DNA of 64,000 nucleotides. It comes from Albimonas sp963977235 (GTDB lineage Bacteria > Pseudomonadota > Alphaproteobacteria > Rhodobacterales > Rhodobacteraceae). Shown in pieces: positions 9,086-17,117 of the stretch; within the stretch, counting starts at the first letter, position 1; every line of letters begins with the position of its first letter. The stretch covers positions 251,378 through 315,377 of the forward strand of contig NZ_CAXBOD010000002.1 in assembly GCF_963977235.1 (NCBI RefSeq), written 5' to 3'. Below the pieces are notes generated by a model, which did no database searches, was not told the DNA's origin, and was given only the letters and a program-made list of their open reading frames with translations. Position numbers and translations under genes: made by a program.

Positions 9086-9210
9086 CGGCTCTCCCCCGGG
9101 GCGGCCGGGTTGCAATCCCCGGGCGGGCGGGCTTCTCTCGACCGCGCCTGGCCGAGCGTTAGCGGGGCCGGGCGCAGGGATCAAGAACAGGGCGGCGGGG
9201 AGACGGCGGC

Positions 9211-9963
9211 ATGAACGAGACGCGAACGATCGTGATCACGGGCGCGGGCTCGGGGATCGGGCGGGCAACCGCGCGGAGGTTCCTGGCGGCGGGCTGGCGG
9301 GTGGCGCTGGCCGGGCGCAGGCGCGAGGCGCTGGAGGAGACGGCGGGCGAGGCCACGGCGCAGGGCCGGGCGATCTGCGTGCCCACGGACGTCTCGGATC
9401 CCGCGCAGGCGGCGGCGCTGTTCGATGCGGCGCAGGCGGCGTTCGGGCGGATCGACGTGCTGTTCAACAACGCCGGCGTGTCCACGAAGGCCGCGACCAT
9501 CGACGAGACCCCGCTCGAGGACTGGTTCCGCTCGGTGAACGTGAACCTGACGGGCTCGGTCCTGTGCGCGCGGGAGGCGTTCGGGCGGATGCGGCGCCAG
9601 GATCCGCAGGGCGGGCGGATCATCAACAACGGCTCGATCGCCGCGCAGTCGCCGCGGCCGGGGACGTTTCCCTACGCCGCCACCAAGCACGCGATGACCG
9701 GGCTCACCAAGGCGCTGTCGCTGGACGGACGGCCCTTCGACATCGCCTGCTGCCAGATCGACATCGGCAACGCCGCCTCGGAGATGACCGAGGCGATGGG
9801 CAAGGGCGTGCCCCAGGCCGACGGCTCGGTGCGCCCCGAGCCGCTGATGGACGTGGCGCATGTGGCCGATGCGGTGCTGCACATGGCGAGCCTGCCGCTG
9901 AGCGCAAACATGCAGTGGCTGACGGTCATGGCCACGAAGATGCCGCTGGTCGGACGGGGCTGA
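9211..9963 (+). CDS. SDR-family NAD(P)-dependent oxidoreductase
   Basis: A 250-residue classical short-chain dehydrogenase. The cofactor loop is TGAGSGIGRATA near residue 10, the NNAG motif is at about residue 90, and the catalytic Ser and Tyr/Lys appear as NGSIAAQS and YAATKHA. Substrate is unknown. The start is 28 bp after a short gap from the divergent RTX protease. Its last codons are part of a tandem duplication that continues past the stop. The next genes, an aldolase and glpD, point the other way. Confidence 0.92.
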   Translation: MNETRTIVITGAGSGIGRATARRFLAAGWRVALAGRRREALEETAGEATAQGRAICVPTDVSDPAQAAALFDAAQAAFGRIDVLFNNAGVSTKAATIDETPLEDWFRSVNVNLTGSVLCAREAFGRMRRQDPQGGRIINNGSIAAQSPRPGTFPYAATKHAMTGLTKALSLDGRPFDIACCQIDIGNAASEMTEAMGKGVPQADGSVRPEPLMDVAHVADAVLHMASLPLSANMQWLTVMATKMPLVGRG

Positions 9964-10028
9964 CGGGCCCCGAAGACGCTGCCGGTCAGGCGGGGCTGAC
10001 GGACCCGAAGATGTCGCTGGCGGGGCGG
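9935..10028. repeat. Tandem duplication of the SDR gene 3' end
   Basis: Two full units of 36 and 35 bp and one partial unit. Each starts CGAAGA(T/C)G and contains CGGGGCTGACGG, including the in-phase stop codon of the SDR gene. Unit 1 (9935-9970) codes for the last residues of the SDR; units 2 (9971-10005) and 3 (10006-10028) lie after the stop. Confidence 0.65.
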
Positions 10029-10053
10029 TGCAGAAGACACCGCGGGGGGCGCG

Positions 10054-10734
10054 TCAGCCGTTCCCGTAGTTCAGGCTGCGGATCATCTCGTGCGTCTCGG
10101 CCATCTGGCGCGGGGAGAGCAGTGCAGGGCCGCCGATCTGCAGGGCAAGATGGTGCTGGCGGGCCAGCGCCTCGAGTTCGACCGCGAGCGCCATGGCCTT
10201 CTCCAGCGTCGGGCCGCAGGCGAGCATCCCGTGGTTGGCGAGAAGGCAGGCCGAGCGGCCGGCAAGCGCGGCGAGCGCGTGGTCGCTCAGCGCCTGGGTG
10301 CCGAAGGTGGCGTAGTCGGCGCAGCGCACGTCCTCGCCCCCGAACAGCGCCACCATGTAGTGCGAGGCGGGGATGCCGCGGCGGGTCATCGCCAGCGCGG
10401 TGGCGTAGGGCGAATGGGCGTGGACCACGGCGCCGACCTCGGGCCGTGCGCGCAGGATGTCGCGATGGAAGCGCCACTCTGAGGAGGGGGCGAGGGGGCC
10501 CTCAGCCTCGTCCCGGCCGCCCGAGAGGGGCATGCGGGCGATCATCGCGGGCGTCATCGCCTCATAGGGGACGCCCGAAGGGGTGATCAGCATCGCCTTG
10601 TCGCGGCGGACCGAGATGTTGCCCGACGTGCCCTGATTGAAGCCCGAGGCGTTCATGCCCCGGCAATGGTCGACGATCGACTGGCGGAGGGCGAGGTCGT
10701 CGGGTTCGGACTTCTTGCGTTTCGCGCCGGGCAT
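10054..10734 (-). CDS. Class II aldolase/adducin family protein
   Basis: A 226-residue class II aldolase of the fuculose-1-phosphate aldolase type. It has the phosphate-binding GTSGNIS motif near residue 35, the zinc ligands in VHAHSPYA, and the later LLANHGML histidine. Substrate could be a sugar phosphate or a ketol; genome neighbours do not settle it. The start at 10734 follows GGAG at good spacing; an upstream in-frame codon at 10845 would translate a 27-bp tandem repeat as LAAGQPAPK units and is unlikely. It lies downstream of glpD on the same strand. Confidence 0.88.
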   Translation of the reverse strand: MPGAKRKKSEPDDLALRQSIVDHCRGMNASGFNQGTSGNISVRRDKAMLITPSGVPYEAMTPAMIARMPLSGGRDEAEGPLAPSSEWRFHRDILRARPEVGAVVHAHSPYATALAMTRRGIPASHYMVALFGGEDVRCADYATFGTQALSDHALAALAGRSACLLANHGMLACGPTLEKAMALAVELEALARQHHLALQIGGPALLSPRQMAETHEMIRSLNYGNG

Positions 10735-10776
10735 GGGGGTCTCCGTGGCTCGGGGCGAAGATGGACGGGGCCGCCG

Positions 10777-10919
10777 CGGCTGTCCAGCCGCGAGCTTGAG
10801 GGGCGGCTGTCCAGCCGCGAGCTTGGGGGCCGGCTGTCCAGCCACGAGCTTGGGGGCCGGCTGACCGGCCGCGAGCTTGGGGGCCGGCTGACCGGCCGCG
10901 AGCTTGAGGGCCGGCTGAC
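10777..10919. repeat. 27-bp tandem repeat between glpD and the aldolase gene
   Basis: Just over five copies starting at 10777, 10804, 10831, 10858, 10885 and (partial) 10912. The unit reads CGGCTGTCCAGCCGCGAGC followed by TTGGGGGC; it contains the small palindrome GGCTGTCCAGCC, which drifts to GGCTGACCGGCC in the later copies. The period is nine codons and the frame is open on the minus strand, but no conserved protein covers it. Confidence 0.85.
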
Positions 10920-11052
10920 CGCCGCCGGCCGCGGGTCGGCTGTCCTGCGGGGAGGTCCGGGGGCGCCCTGCCGGCCGCTGCGCGGCCGTCCGCGCCCGCC
11001 CGCCGGACCTGCCGGGGGGCCTGCCGGGGGGCCTGGCGGGCAGGGGGCGGGA

Positions 11053-12648
11053 TCAGGCGGCGATGGTCTCGGCGGCCATCCAGGCGTCGAGGGCCTCGAT
11101 CTCCTCGGGCGTGAAGCGCAGACCGAGGCGGGAGCGGCGCCACAGCACGTCCTCGGCGGTGCGGGCCCATTCGTGGGTCATCAGCCAGCGGACCTCGGTC
11201 TCGGTCAGATCCCAGCCGAAGCGGGCGCCCATCGCGGCGGCGTCGGTCGCGCCGGCGAGGACCTTCCTGGCCTCGGTCCCGTACATGCGCGCGAGGCGGT
11301 TGGCCCAGCGCTGGGTCAGGAACGGGTGGGCCGCGCGAAGCTCGGCGACCAGGGCGGGGACGCCGTCGTGGGGCATGTCGCCGCCGGGCATGGGCGCGTC
11401 GTGGGTCCAGGGGCCGGTCATCTGCGGGAAGCCGGGGGAGAGCTTGTCCAGCGCCGCCTCGGCCAGCTTGCGGAAGGTGGTGATCTTGCCGCCGAAGACG
11501 TTGAGGAGCAGCGCGCCGCCCTCGTCTTCGAGTTGCAGGACATAGTCGCGGGTGGCCTGGGTCGCCGACTTGGCGCCGTCGTCGTAGAGGGGGCGCACGC
11601 CCGAGTAGGTCCAGACGACATCGTCCTTCTCGATGGGTTTGGCCAGGTACTGGGAGGCGACCTCGCGCAGGTAGTCGGCCTCTTCCTCGGAGCATTTCGC
11701 GTCGGCCGGGTCGCCCTGGTGATCGCGGTCGGTGGTGCCCACGAGGGTGAAGTCCTCCTCGTAGGGGATCGCGAAGACGATGCGGCCGTCCGAGGTCTGG
11801 AAGATGTAGGCGCGGTCGTGATCGAAGAGCTTCCGGGTCACGATGTGGGAGCCGCGGACGAGGCGGATATGGGCCGGCGCGTTGCGGCCGAGGCGATGGC
11901 GAAGGACCTCGTCCACCCAGGGGCCGGCGGCGTTGACCACGGCCTTGGCGCGGATCTCGCGGATCGCGCCGTCGAGGCCTTCGAGGCGCAGGCGCCAGGT
12001 CCCGTCCTCGCGCGAGCCGCCCACGAGGCGGGTCCGGGTCTCGATGGTCGCGCCGCGGGCGGCGGCGTCGCGGGCGTTGAGGACCACCAGGCGGGAATCC
12101 ATCACCCAGCCGTCGGAATATTCGAAGCCCTTGGTGAACTCGGGCTTCAGGGGCTTGCCGACCTCGGCGCGGCGCAGGTCGAGGGTCCTGGTCGCCGGCA
12201 GGATCTTTCGGCCGCCAAGGTGGTCGTAGATGAACAGGCCAAGGCGCAGCAGCCAGGCCGGGCGCAGGCCCGGGTGATGGGGCAGCACGAAGCGCAGCGG
12301 CCAGGAGATGTGGGGCATGGCGCGGATCAGCGTCTCGCGCTCGATCAGCGCCTTCCGGACCAGGCCGAATTCATAGAACTCGAGGTATCGCAGGCCGCCG
12401 TGGAACAGCTTGGTCGAGGCCGAGGAGGTGGCCTGGGCGAGGTCGCCGGCCTCGCACATGTGGACCTTGAGGCCGCGGCCGGCGGCGTCGCGCGCGATGC
12501 CCGCGCCATTGACGCCGCCGCCGACGACGGCGAGGTCGTAAGTCGGGATCGCCCCGGGCGCAGCGGCGTGCGCGGAAGCGTCGGCGGTCGGAACGGCGTC
12601 GGTCAAGGCGGTCTCCTCGCTGGCGGGGCGGCCGTGGGTTTCAGCCAA
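11053..12648 (-). CDS. glpD: Glycerol-3-phosphate dehydrogenase, FAD-dependent (GlpD)
   Basis: A 531-residue membrane-associated flavoenzyme that oxidises glycerol-3-phosphate to dihydroxyacetone phosphate and passes electrons to quinone. The FAD-binding motif VVGGGVNGAGIARDAAGRG is near residue 42, followed by the family block SSASTKLFHGGLRYLE and the C-terminal DAO_C domain with TETEVRWLMTHEWARTAEDVLWRRS. The first 35 residues, before the FAD motif, are an Ala-rich extension. The start at 12648 follows GGAGACC. No glycerol kinase or glycerol transporter gene is beside it. Confidence 0.95.
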   Translation of the reverse strand: MAETHGRPASEETALTDAVPTADASAHAAAPGAIPTYDLAVVGGGVNGAGIARDAAGRGLKVHMCEAGDLAQATSSASTKLFHGGLRYLEFYEFGLVRKALIERETLIRAMPHISWPLRFVLPHHPGLRPAWLLRLGLFIYDHLGGRKILPATRTLDLRRAEVGKPLKPEFTKGFEYSDGWVMDSRLVVLNARDAAARGATIETRTRLVGGSREDGTWRLRLEGLDGAIREIRAKAVVNAAGPWVDEVLRHRLGRNAPAHIRLVRGSHIVTRKLFDHDRAYIFQTSDGRIVFAIPYEEDFTLVGTTDRDHQGDPADAKCSEEEADYLREVASQYLAKPIEKDDVVWTYSGVRPLYDDGAKSATQATRDYVLQLEDEGGALLLNVFGGKITTFRKLAEAALDKLSPGFPQMTGPWTHDAPMPGGDMPHDGVPALVAELRAAHPFLTQRWANRLARMYGTEARKVLAGATDAAAMGARFGWDLTETEVRWLMTHEWARTAEDVLWRRSRLGLRFTPEEIEALDAWMAAETIAA

Positions 12649-12699
12649 GCATGGATGTAGGGCGGGGTAAACCGCGGACAGGGCGGGGAGTCGCCGCAG

Positions 12700-12761
12700 G
12701 CGGTCGTCGGGACGGCTCTCGCCGGCGCTGCGCGCCCGGCAACGCCCGCCCGCCGACCCCG
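12700..12761. repeat. Intergenic hairpin repeat, family A, copy 3
   Basis: It begins GGTCGTCGGGACGGCTCT and ends GCCCGCCCGCCGACCCCG, with an inner stem GCCGG-(CGCTGCGCG)-CCGGC. It lies in the gap between glpD and cobC, which are both on the minus strand, so it follows cobC and precedes the glpD start. Confidence 0.68.
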
Positions 12762-12811
12762 CTGGGGGGAAGACCGTGGGGGGGGCAGACGGGGGGTGGC
12801 AGGCCGGGGGG

Positions 12812-13333
12812 TCAGGCCGGGGGGGCGGGGTCGAAGGGGGTGGCGTAGGGCACGGGGCGGGCGAAGGCGCGGGCGAAGTCCAGGGCCCGCAGGCGCATCA
12901 GGATCGCCCGGATCGGACCGGCGTGGCACAGGAGCAGCGCGTGGGGAGGCGCCTCGCCGAGCGCGGCCTCGACGCGCACGGCGAGGGCGCGGAAGGTCTC
13001 GCCGCCGGGCGGGGCGCGGCGGATCGGGTCTTCGGCCCAGGGGTCGCTCTGATCGCGGTGGATCTCGGCCCAGGGTCGGCCCTCCCAGGCGCCGAAGTCC
13101 AGCTCCTGCAGGCGCGGGTCCTCCTGCAGTGGCGCGCCGAGGGCGGCCGCGAGGCGCCGGGCGGGCTTCAGGCAGCGCGTCGCAGGGCTGGAGATCAGCG
13201 TGGAGATGGCGGGCAGGCTGGGGGCGAGGGCGTCGATCCGCGCCTCCCACCCGGGCGCGAGGCCGGGATCGTGGCGGCCGTAGCACAGGCCCGGCGGCGC
13301 GGCGGTGCGCGGGTGGCGCATGACCAGGACCAC
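12812..13333 (-). CDS. cobC: Histidine phosphatase family protein, probable alpha-ribazole phosphatase
   Basis: A 173-residue phosphoglycerate-mutase-like phosphatase. The RH catalytic motif is near the start (VMRHPRTAAP...YGRHD) and the second histidine is in LLLCHAGPIRAI. CobC-type enzymes remove the phosphate from alpha-ribazole phosphate or adenosylcobalamin phosphate in late cobalamin assembly. The GTG start at 13333 lies three bases after the cobS stop, and this link to cobS supports the assignment. The first arginine-histidine pair is followed by P rather than the usual G/A, a small deviation. Confidence 0.82.
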   Translation of the reverse strand: MVLVMRHPRTAAPPGLCYGRHDPGLAPGWEARIDALAPSLPAISTLISSPATRCLKPARRLAAALGAPLQEDPRLQELDFGAWEGRPWAEIHRDQSDPWAEDPIRRAPPGGETFRALAVRVEAALGEAPPHALLLCHAGPIRAILMRLRALDFARAFARPVPYATPFDPAPPA

Positions 13334-13336
13334 GGG

Positions 13337-14155
13337 TCAGGCCGCGATCAGGGCGGCGAGCGTCAGCAGGGCCGCGATCTCGGCCGCCTGCTCCATCGCG
13401 CCGAGCCCGTCGCCGGTGTACCCGCCCAGCCGCCGCACCAGCCGCCACAGCACCAGCGCTCCCGCCGCATAGGCGACCGCGAGCGCGGCCAGCCCCGCCC
13501 AGCCCGCCGCCCCCGCGCAGAGCAGGATCGCGAGAAGAACCGAGGCCGGGAACACGCCCGCCGGCGTCCCGGCCGCGACGGTTGCCGCCGCGCCCGAGGT
13601 CCGCGCATAGGCCGCAAAGCGGATCGCGGGGATCATCGCCGCCCGCCCGGCGGCATGCGCGGCGATCAGCGCGGCGAACCCCTCCAGCGGCGCCAGCGCG
13701 CTCAACGCCCCCGCGCGGGCCAACAGACTCAGTCCCAGGCCCGCCGCGCCATAGGCCCCGATGCGGCTGTCGCGCATGATCTCGAGCGCCCGCTCGCGGG
13801 TGAAGCCGCCGCCCAGCCCGTCGAGCGTGTCCGACAGCCCGTCCTCATGCAAGGCGCCGGTCAGCGCCATGCCGGCGGCCAGCGCCAGAGCGGCGGCGGC
13901 GAGCGGGGGCAGGATTGTCGCGGCCGCCGCGAAGACCGCCCCCGAGAGCGCCCCCGCCAGCGCCCCCGCCGCAGGGAACCAGCGCGCCGCCTGCGCCAGC
14001 CGGTCGGGCCCGTAACCCGCGGCCGCGGACGGGATCGGCAGCCGGGTGAGGAACTGCAGCGCATAGAGGAGGAGCGAGGCTTCTTCGCGCAGCCGCGCGA
14101 GGGCAGCCGGTCGCGGGGCGGCGTTCTGGGGATCGGGATCCTGGGGGTCGGACAT
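13337..14155 (-). CDS. cobS: Adenosylcobinamide-GDP ribazoletransferase
   Basis: A 272-residue polytopic membrane enzyme (CobS of enterics, CobV in Pseudomonas denitrificans naming) that joins adenosylcobinamide-GDP to alpha-ribazole. Diagnostic blocks are FLTRLPIP near residue 36 and the metal-binding HEDGLSDTLDGLGGGFTRERALEIMRDSRIGAYG region, here split by position around residues 115-145. The rest is Ala/Leu-rich membrane segments. The start at 14155 heads a two-gene unit with cobC. Divergent from a flavin-nucleotide family protein at 14388; cobT and cobU are not in the window. Confidence 0.93.
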   Translation of the reverse strand: MSDPQDPDPQNAAPRPAALARLREEASLLLYALQFLTRLPIPSAAAGYGPDRLAQAARWFPAAGALAGALSGAVFAAAATILPPLAAAALALAAGMALTGALHEDGLSDTLDGLGGGFTRERALEIMRDSRIGAYGAAGLGLSLLARAGALSALAPLEGFAALIAAHAAGRAAMIPAIRFAAYARTSGAAATVAAGTPAGVFPASVLLAILLCAGAAGWAGLAALAVAYAAGALVLWRLVRRLGGYTGDGLGAMEQAAEIAALLTLAALIAA

Positions 14156-14255
14156 GGGGCCTCCGGCGTCTGCGCCCTTCTCTAGCAGCCGCCGCGCCCC
14201 GCGCCACCCCGGCTCGGGCCCGCGCGCCCGGCGCGCGTCGCCTCGCGGCCGTGGC

Positions 14256-14312
14256 GGGGTCGGCGGGCGGGCGTCCCGTCCCGCGCAGCGGGGCGGCAGC
14301 GCCCGTCGACCC
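14256..14312. repeat. Intergenic hairpin repeat, family A, copy 4
   Basis: Opposite orientation to copies 1-3: it begins GGGGTCGGCGGGCGGGCG and ends GGCAGCGCCCGTCGACCC. Inner sequence is CCCCGCGCAGCGGGG-like. It lies in the 232-bp divergent gap between cobS and the flavin-nucleotide family gene, so here it is in a promoter region, not at a transcript end. Confidence 0.7.
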
Positions 14313-14387
14313 GCGCCGGCTGGCGCGCGGCGCGCGCCTCGCCTAGTCTCCCCAAGCCGACCCCGCGTATCGCTCAAGGATCCCGCC

Positions 14388-14981
14388 ATGCCCTTCTACG
14401 ACCCGAAGATGCGCGAGCTTCAGGACCGCTACGAAGGTCGCGCCGTGGCCGACCGCCTCGAACAGGTCCGCCGCCACGACGAATTCACCGAGGCTGACCG
14501 GGCGATGATCGCCCAGGCCCCGTTCTTCTTCCTTGCGACATATTCCGAGACCTCGGTCGACTGCTCGTTCAAGGGCGGCGCTCCGGGCTTCGTGCGCGTG
14601 ACCGGTCCGAGCACGCTGGAGTTTCCCGACTACGACGGCAACCGCATGTACCGCTCGCTCGGCAACATCGCCGCCAGCGGCCGCTGCGGCCTGCTGTTCA
14701 TCCGCCTCGACGGCGCGCGCTTCGACGGCTCCGCCGCGCGCATGCGCCTGTCGGGACGCGCCGAGGTCGACGACAGCCCCGAGGCGGTCGCCGGCCTCCC
14801 CGGCGCCCGCCGCCTGGTGCGCGTGACCGCCGAGCACATCTTTCCCAACTGCCCCCGCTACATCCCCACCATGGGCGCCGCCGAGCCCTCGCCCCACGCC
14901 CCTAGACCCGGCCACACGCCCCCCGAAGCGGCCTGGAAGTCGGCCGACTGGATGCGCGACCTCTTCGAGACCGAGGGCTGA
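14388..14981 (+). CDS. Pyridoxamine 5'-phosphate oxidase family protein
   Basis: A 197-residue protein of the FMN-binding split-barrel group. The region FFFLATYSETSVDCSFKGG near residue 45, followed by FPDYDGNRMYRSLGNIAASG, is typical of the small family often annotated as pyridoxamine 5'-phosphate oxidase-like. The actual substrate is not known for this subgroup. The start at 14388 follows AAGGA seven bases upstream. The cbiD gene begins eight bases after its stop, so the two are co-transcribed. Confidence 0.88.
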   Translation: MPFYDPKMRELQDRYEGRAVADRLEQVRRHDEFTEADRAMIAQAPFFFLATYSETSVDCSFKGGAPGFVRVTGPSTLEFPDYDGNRMYRSLGNIAASGRCGLLFIRLDGARFDGSAARMRLSGRAEVDDSPEAVAGLPGARRLVRVTAEHIFPNCPRYIPTMGAAEPSPHAPRPGHTPPEAAWKSADWMRDLFETEG

Positions 14982-14989
14982 GGCCGACG

Positions 14990-16117
14990 ATGGCCGCCCC
15001 GCCCGACCGCTCCCACGCCCCGCCCGCCGACGCTCCGGCCGAGGGCGCGAGGCTGCGCACCGGCTTCACCACCGGCGCCTGCGCGACGGCGGCGGCAAAG
15101 GCGGCCTGGCGGGCGCTGCTGGGCGGCGGCTGGGTCGACCCCTCGGTCATCGTCCTGCCACGGGGCGCCACCGCGCGCTTCGCGCTCGAGGAACGCAGCC
15201 TCGCGGCCGATCACGCCGCGGCCGGTGTGCGCAAGGACGCCGGCGACGATCCCGACGTGACCCATGGCGCGCTGATCCGGGCGCGGGTGCGCCGCGGCGC
15301 GCCGGGCTCGGGCGTGCGCTTTCGCGCGGGGCCCGGCGTCGGCACGGTCACGCGGCCGGGCCTGCCGATCCCCCCCGGCGAGCCCGCCATCAACCCCGTT
15401 CCCCGCCGGATGATCGAGGAGGCCATCGCCGAGGTCTCGGCCGAGCTCGCCGAGCCGCCCGACGCGGAGGTCGAGATCTCGGTCCCCGGCGGCGAAGCGC
15501 TGGCGCTCAGGACCTGGAATCCCCGGCTCGGCATCGTCGGGGGGATATCGATCCTGGGCACCACCGGCATCGTGCGGCCCTATTCCTGCGCGGCCTGGAT
15601 CGCCTCGATCCACCGCGGGGTGGACGTGGCGCGGGCGGCGGGGCTCGCCCACGTGGTCGGCGCGACCGGCGCCTCGTCGGAGGCCGCGGCCCGGGCGCGC
15701 TTCGATCTGCCCGAGCATGCCTGCCTCGACATGGGCGATTTCGCGGGCGGGCTGCTGAAATATCTCGCCCGGCACCCGGTGTCGCGGCTGACGCTGGCGG
15801 GCGGTGCGGCCAAGCTCGCCAAGCTGGGGCAGGGGGCGATGGACCTGCATTCCTCGCGCAGCCAGGTGGATTTTGCGCGGCTCGCCGATCTCGCCGCCGG
15901 CGCGGGGCTGGCGGGGGGCGGGCGGATCGCCGAGGCCAACACCGTGCTGCAGGCCCTGCAGGAGGCGGGGCCGGAGGCGCCGAGGCTGGCCGAGGCCATC
16001 GGGCGCTCGGCGGCGCGCGTGGCGCGCGCGACGCTGGGACGGGCGCCCGTGGCGGTCGACGTGCTGGTCTGCGACAGATCGGGCGCGCCGCTGGCCTTCG
16101 TCGAGGCCGCGGCTTGA
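14990..16117 (+). CDS. cbiD: Cobalt-precorrin-5B (C1)-methyltransferase
   Basis: A 375-residue CbiD enzyme that methylates C1 of the corrin precursor. It carries the invariant GFTTGACATAAAKAA near residue 26, the NPVPRRMI block and LGIVGGISILGTTG near residue 190. CbiD belongs to the early-cobalt (anaerobic) branch in enterics, yet CobK-type reductases work in both; many Rhodobacterales keep cbiD in an otherwise aerobic-style set. It follows the flavin-nucleotide gene and precedes cobK. Confidence 0.94.
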   Translation: MAAPPDRSHAPPADAPAEGARLRTGFTTGACATAAAKAAWRALLGGGWVDPSVIVLPRGATARFALEERSLAADHAAAGVRKDAGDDPDVTHGALIRARVRRGAPGSGVRFRAGPGVGTVTRPGLPIPPGEPAINPVPRRMIEEAIAEVSAELAEPPDAEVEISVPGGEALALRTWNPRLGIVGGISILGTTGIVRPYSCAAWIASIHRGVDVARAAGLAHVVGATGASSEAAARARFDLPEHACLDMGDFAGGLLKYLARHPVSRLTLAGGAAKLAKLGQGAMDLHSSRSQVDFARLADLAAGAGLAGGGRIAEANTVLQALQEAGPEAPRLAEAIGRSAARVARATLGRAPVAVDVLVCDRSGAPLAFVEAAA

Positions 16118-16125
16118 CCACTCCC

Positions 16126-16160
16126 GCGCCAGCGCCAGCGCCAGCGCCAGCGCCAGCGCC
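16126..16160. repeat. Hexanucleotide tandem repeat
   Basis: GCGCCA repeated 5.8 times directly after the cbiD stop. It is outside any likely coding region and is a candidate for slippage variation between strains. Confidence 0.85.
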
Positions 16161-16187
16161 CCGGCGCCGGACGTCGCGCCCGTGGGC

Positions 16188-16252
16188 GGCCCCTCGCCGC
16201 CCGGCCGCGCCCCCCACCCGCCCACCCGGGCGCGCCCGGTCGGCGAGGGGCC
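16188..16252. repeat. Hairpin repeat with C-rich loop, family B, copy 1
   Basis: A perfect 12-bp stem, GGCCCCTCGCCG (16188-16199) with CGGCGAGGGGCC (16241-16252), around a C-rich loop that contains CCCACCCGCCCACCCGGGCG. Copies with the same loop core but unrelated, fully paired stems lie at 32702-32761 and 35615-35691. This one sits between cbiD and cobK, 24 bp before the cobK start. Confidence 0.7.
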
Positions 16253-16276
16253 TTGCCGGGCGCAGGGGCGCGCTCC

Positions 16277-17056
16277 GTGCCGACTGATCCGCCAAGACTG
16301 CTGGTGCTGGCCGGCACAGCCGAGGGGCGCGAGACGCTCGAGGCCCTTGCGCCCCTGGTCGCGGCGGGCCGCCTGCAGGCGATCGCCTCGCTCGCCGGCG
16401 CCACGCGATCTCCGCGGACGCTGCCGGTCGAGACCCGGGTCGGCGGTTTCGGCGGGGCCGAGGGCCTTGCGCGGTTCCTGCAGGCCGAGCGGATCGACGC
16501 CCTGCTCGACGCGACCCACCCGTTCGCCGCCCGGATCAGCGCCAACGCCGCCGCGGCCAGCGCCGCGGCCAGGGTGCCGCGCGCGCAACTGCGCCGCCCC
16601 GGCTGGACAGGCCCGGCCCGTCGCTTCCCCGACCTCGCCGCGGCGCTGGCCGCGGCCCCTGCCGGCGCGGTGATGCTCGCGGCCACCGGGCGCGGCTCGG
16701 CGCCGCTCCTCGCCGTGCGCCCGGACCTGACGATCCTCCTGCGCGTCGCCGAGCCCGGGCCCGAGATCCCCGGCGTCGAGACCCTGGTCGCCCGCCCCCC
16801 CCACCGGGCGGAGGCGGATCGCGCGTTGATGCTGGATCGCAGGATCACCCATCTGCTGGCCCGCGACTCAGGCGGCGCCGAGGTCGTCAAGCTGGAGGTC
16901 GCCCGCGCCCTGGGGATCGAGATCCTGCTGGCCGAACAGCCTCCCGCCCAGCCCGGCCCCGTCCTCGCCGATGCGCTTGAGGCGCTGGCCTGGGCCCACG
17001 CGACCCTGGGCCTCCCGCGCCAGCCCTCTCCCCGGTCGCGACCCGGCCCGCCCTGA
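16277..17056 (+). CDS. cobK: Precorrin-6A / cobalt-precorrin-6A reductase
   Basis: A 259-residue NAD(P)H-dependent reductase of the CobK/CbiJ family. Characteristic blocks are LLVLAGTAEGRE near the start, DATHPFAARISANAA near residue 78 and the C-terminal LARDSGGAEVVKLEVARALGI. The GTG at 16277 is preferred because it follows AGGGG at good spacing; a TTG at 16253 is also in frame. It continues the corrin pathway with cbiD upstream. It is convergent with the HPr gene, with hairpin repeat copy 5 between them. Confidence 0.92.
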   Translation: MPTDPPRLLVLAGTAEGRETLEALAPLVAAGRLQAIASLAGATRSPRTLPVETRVGGFGGAEGLARFLQAERIDALLDATHPFAARISANAAAASAAARVPRAQLRRPGWTGPARRFPDLAAALAAAPAGAVMLAATGRGSAPLLAVRPDLTILLRVAEPGPEIPGVETLVARPPHRAEADRALMLDRRITHLLARDSGGAEVVKLEVARALGIEILLAEQPPAQPGPVLADALEALAWAHATLGLPRQPSPRSRPGPP

Positions 17057-17057
17057 C

Positions 17058-17112
17058 GGGGTCGGCGGGCGGGCGTCCCGTCCGCGCAGCGGGCGGCAGC
17101 GCCCGTCGACCC
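17058..17112. repeat. Intergenic hairpin repeat, family A, copy 5
   Basis: Nearly identical to copy 4 (14256-14312): it begins GGGGTCGGCGGGCGGGCG and ends GGCAGCGCCCGTCGACCC, and differs mainly by two missing bases in the centre. It fills the gap between the convergent cobK and HPr genes, overlapping neither, where it can end both transcripts. Confidence 0.72.
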
Positions 17113-17117
17113 AGCGC

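Noticed and set aside
10777..10919. 27-bp repeats considered as a CRISPR array
   Set aside because: The repeats are contiguous with no spacers, and no cas genes are near.
12700..12761. Family A repeats considered as simple terminators
   Set aside because: No T-runs follow them, and copies occur inside an operon and in a divergent promoter gap; termination may be a role of some copies but does not explain the family.
14156..16276. Looked for a cobalamin riboswitch before the cob genes
   Set aside because: No B12 box (RGYCACTG-type) or adjoining structure is found in the gaps before cobS, cbiD or cobK.
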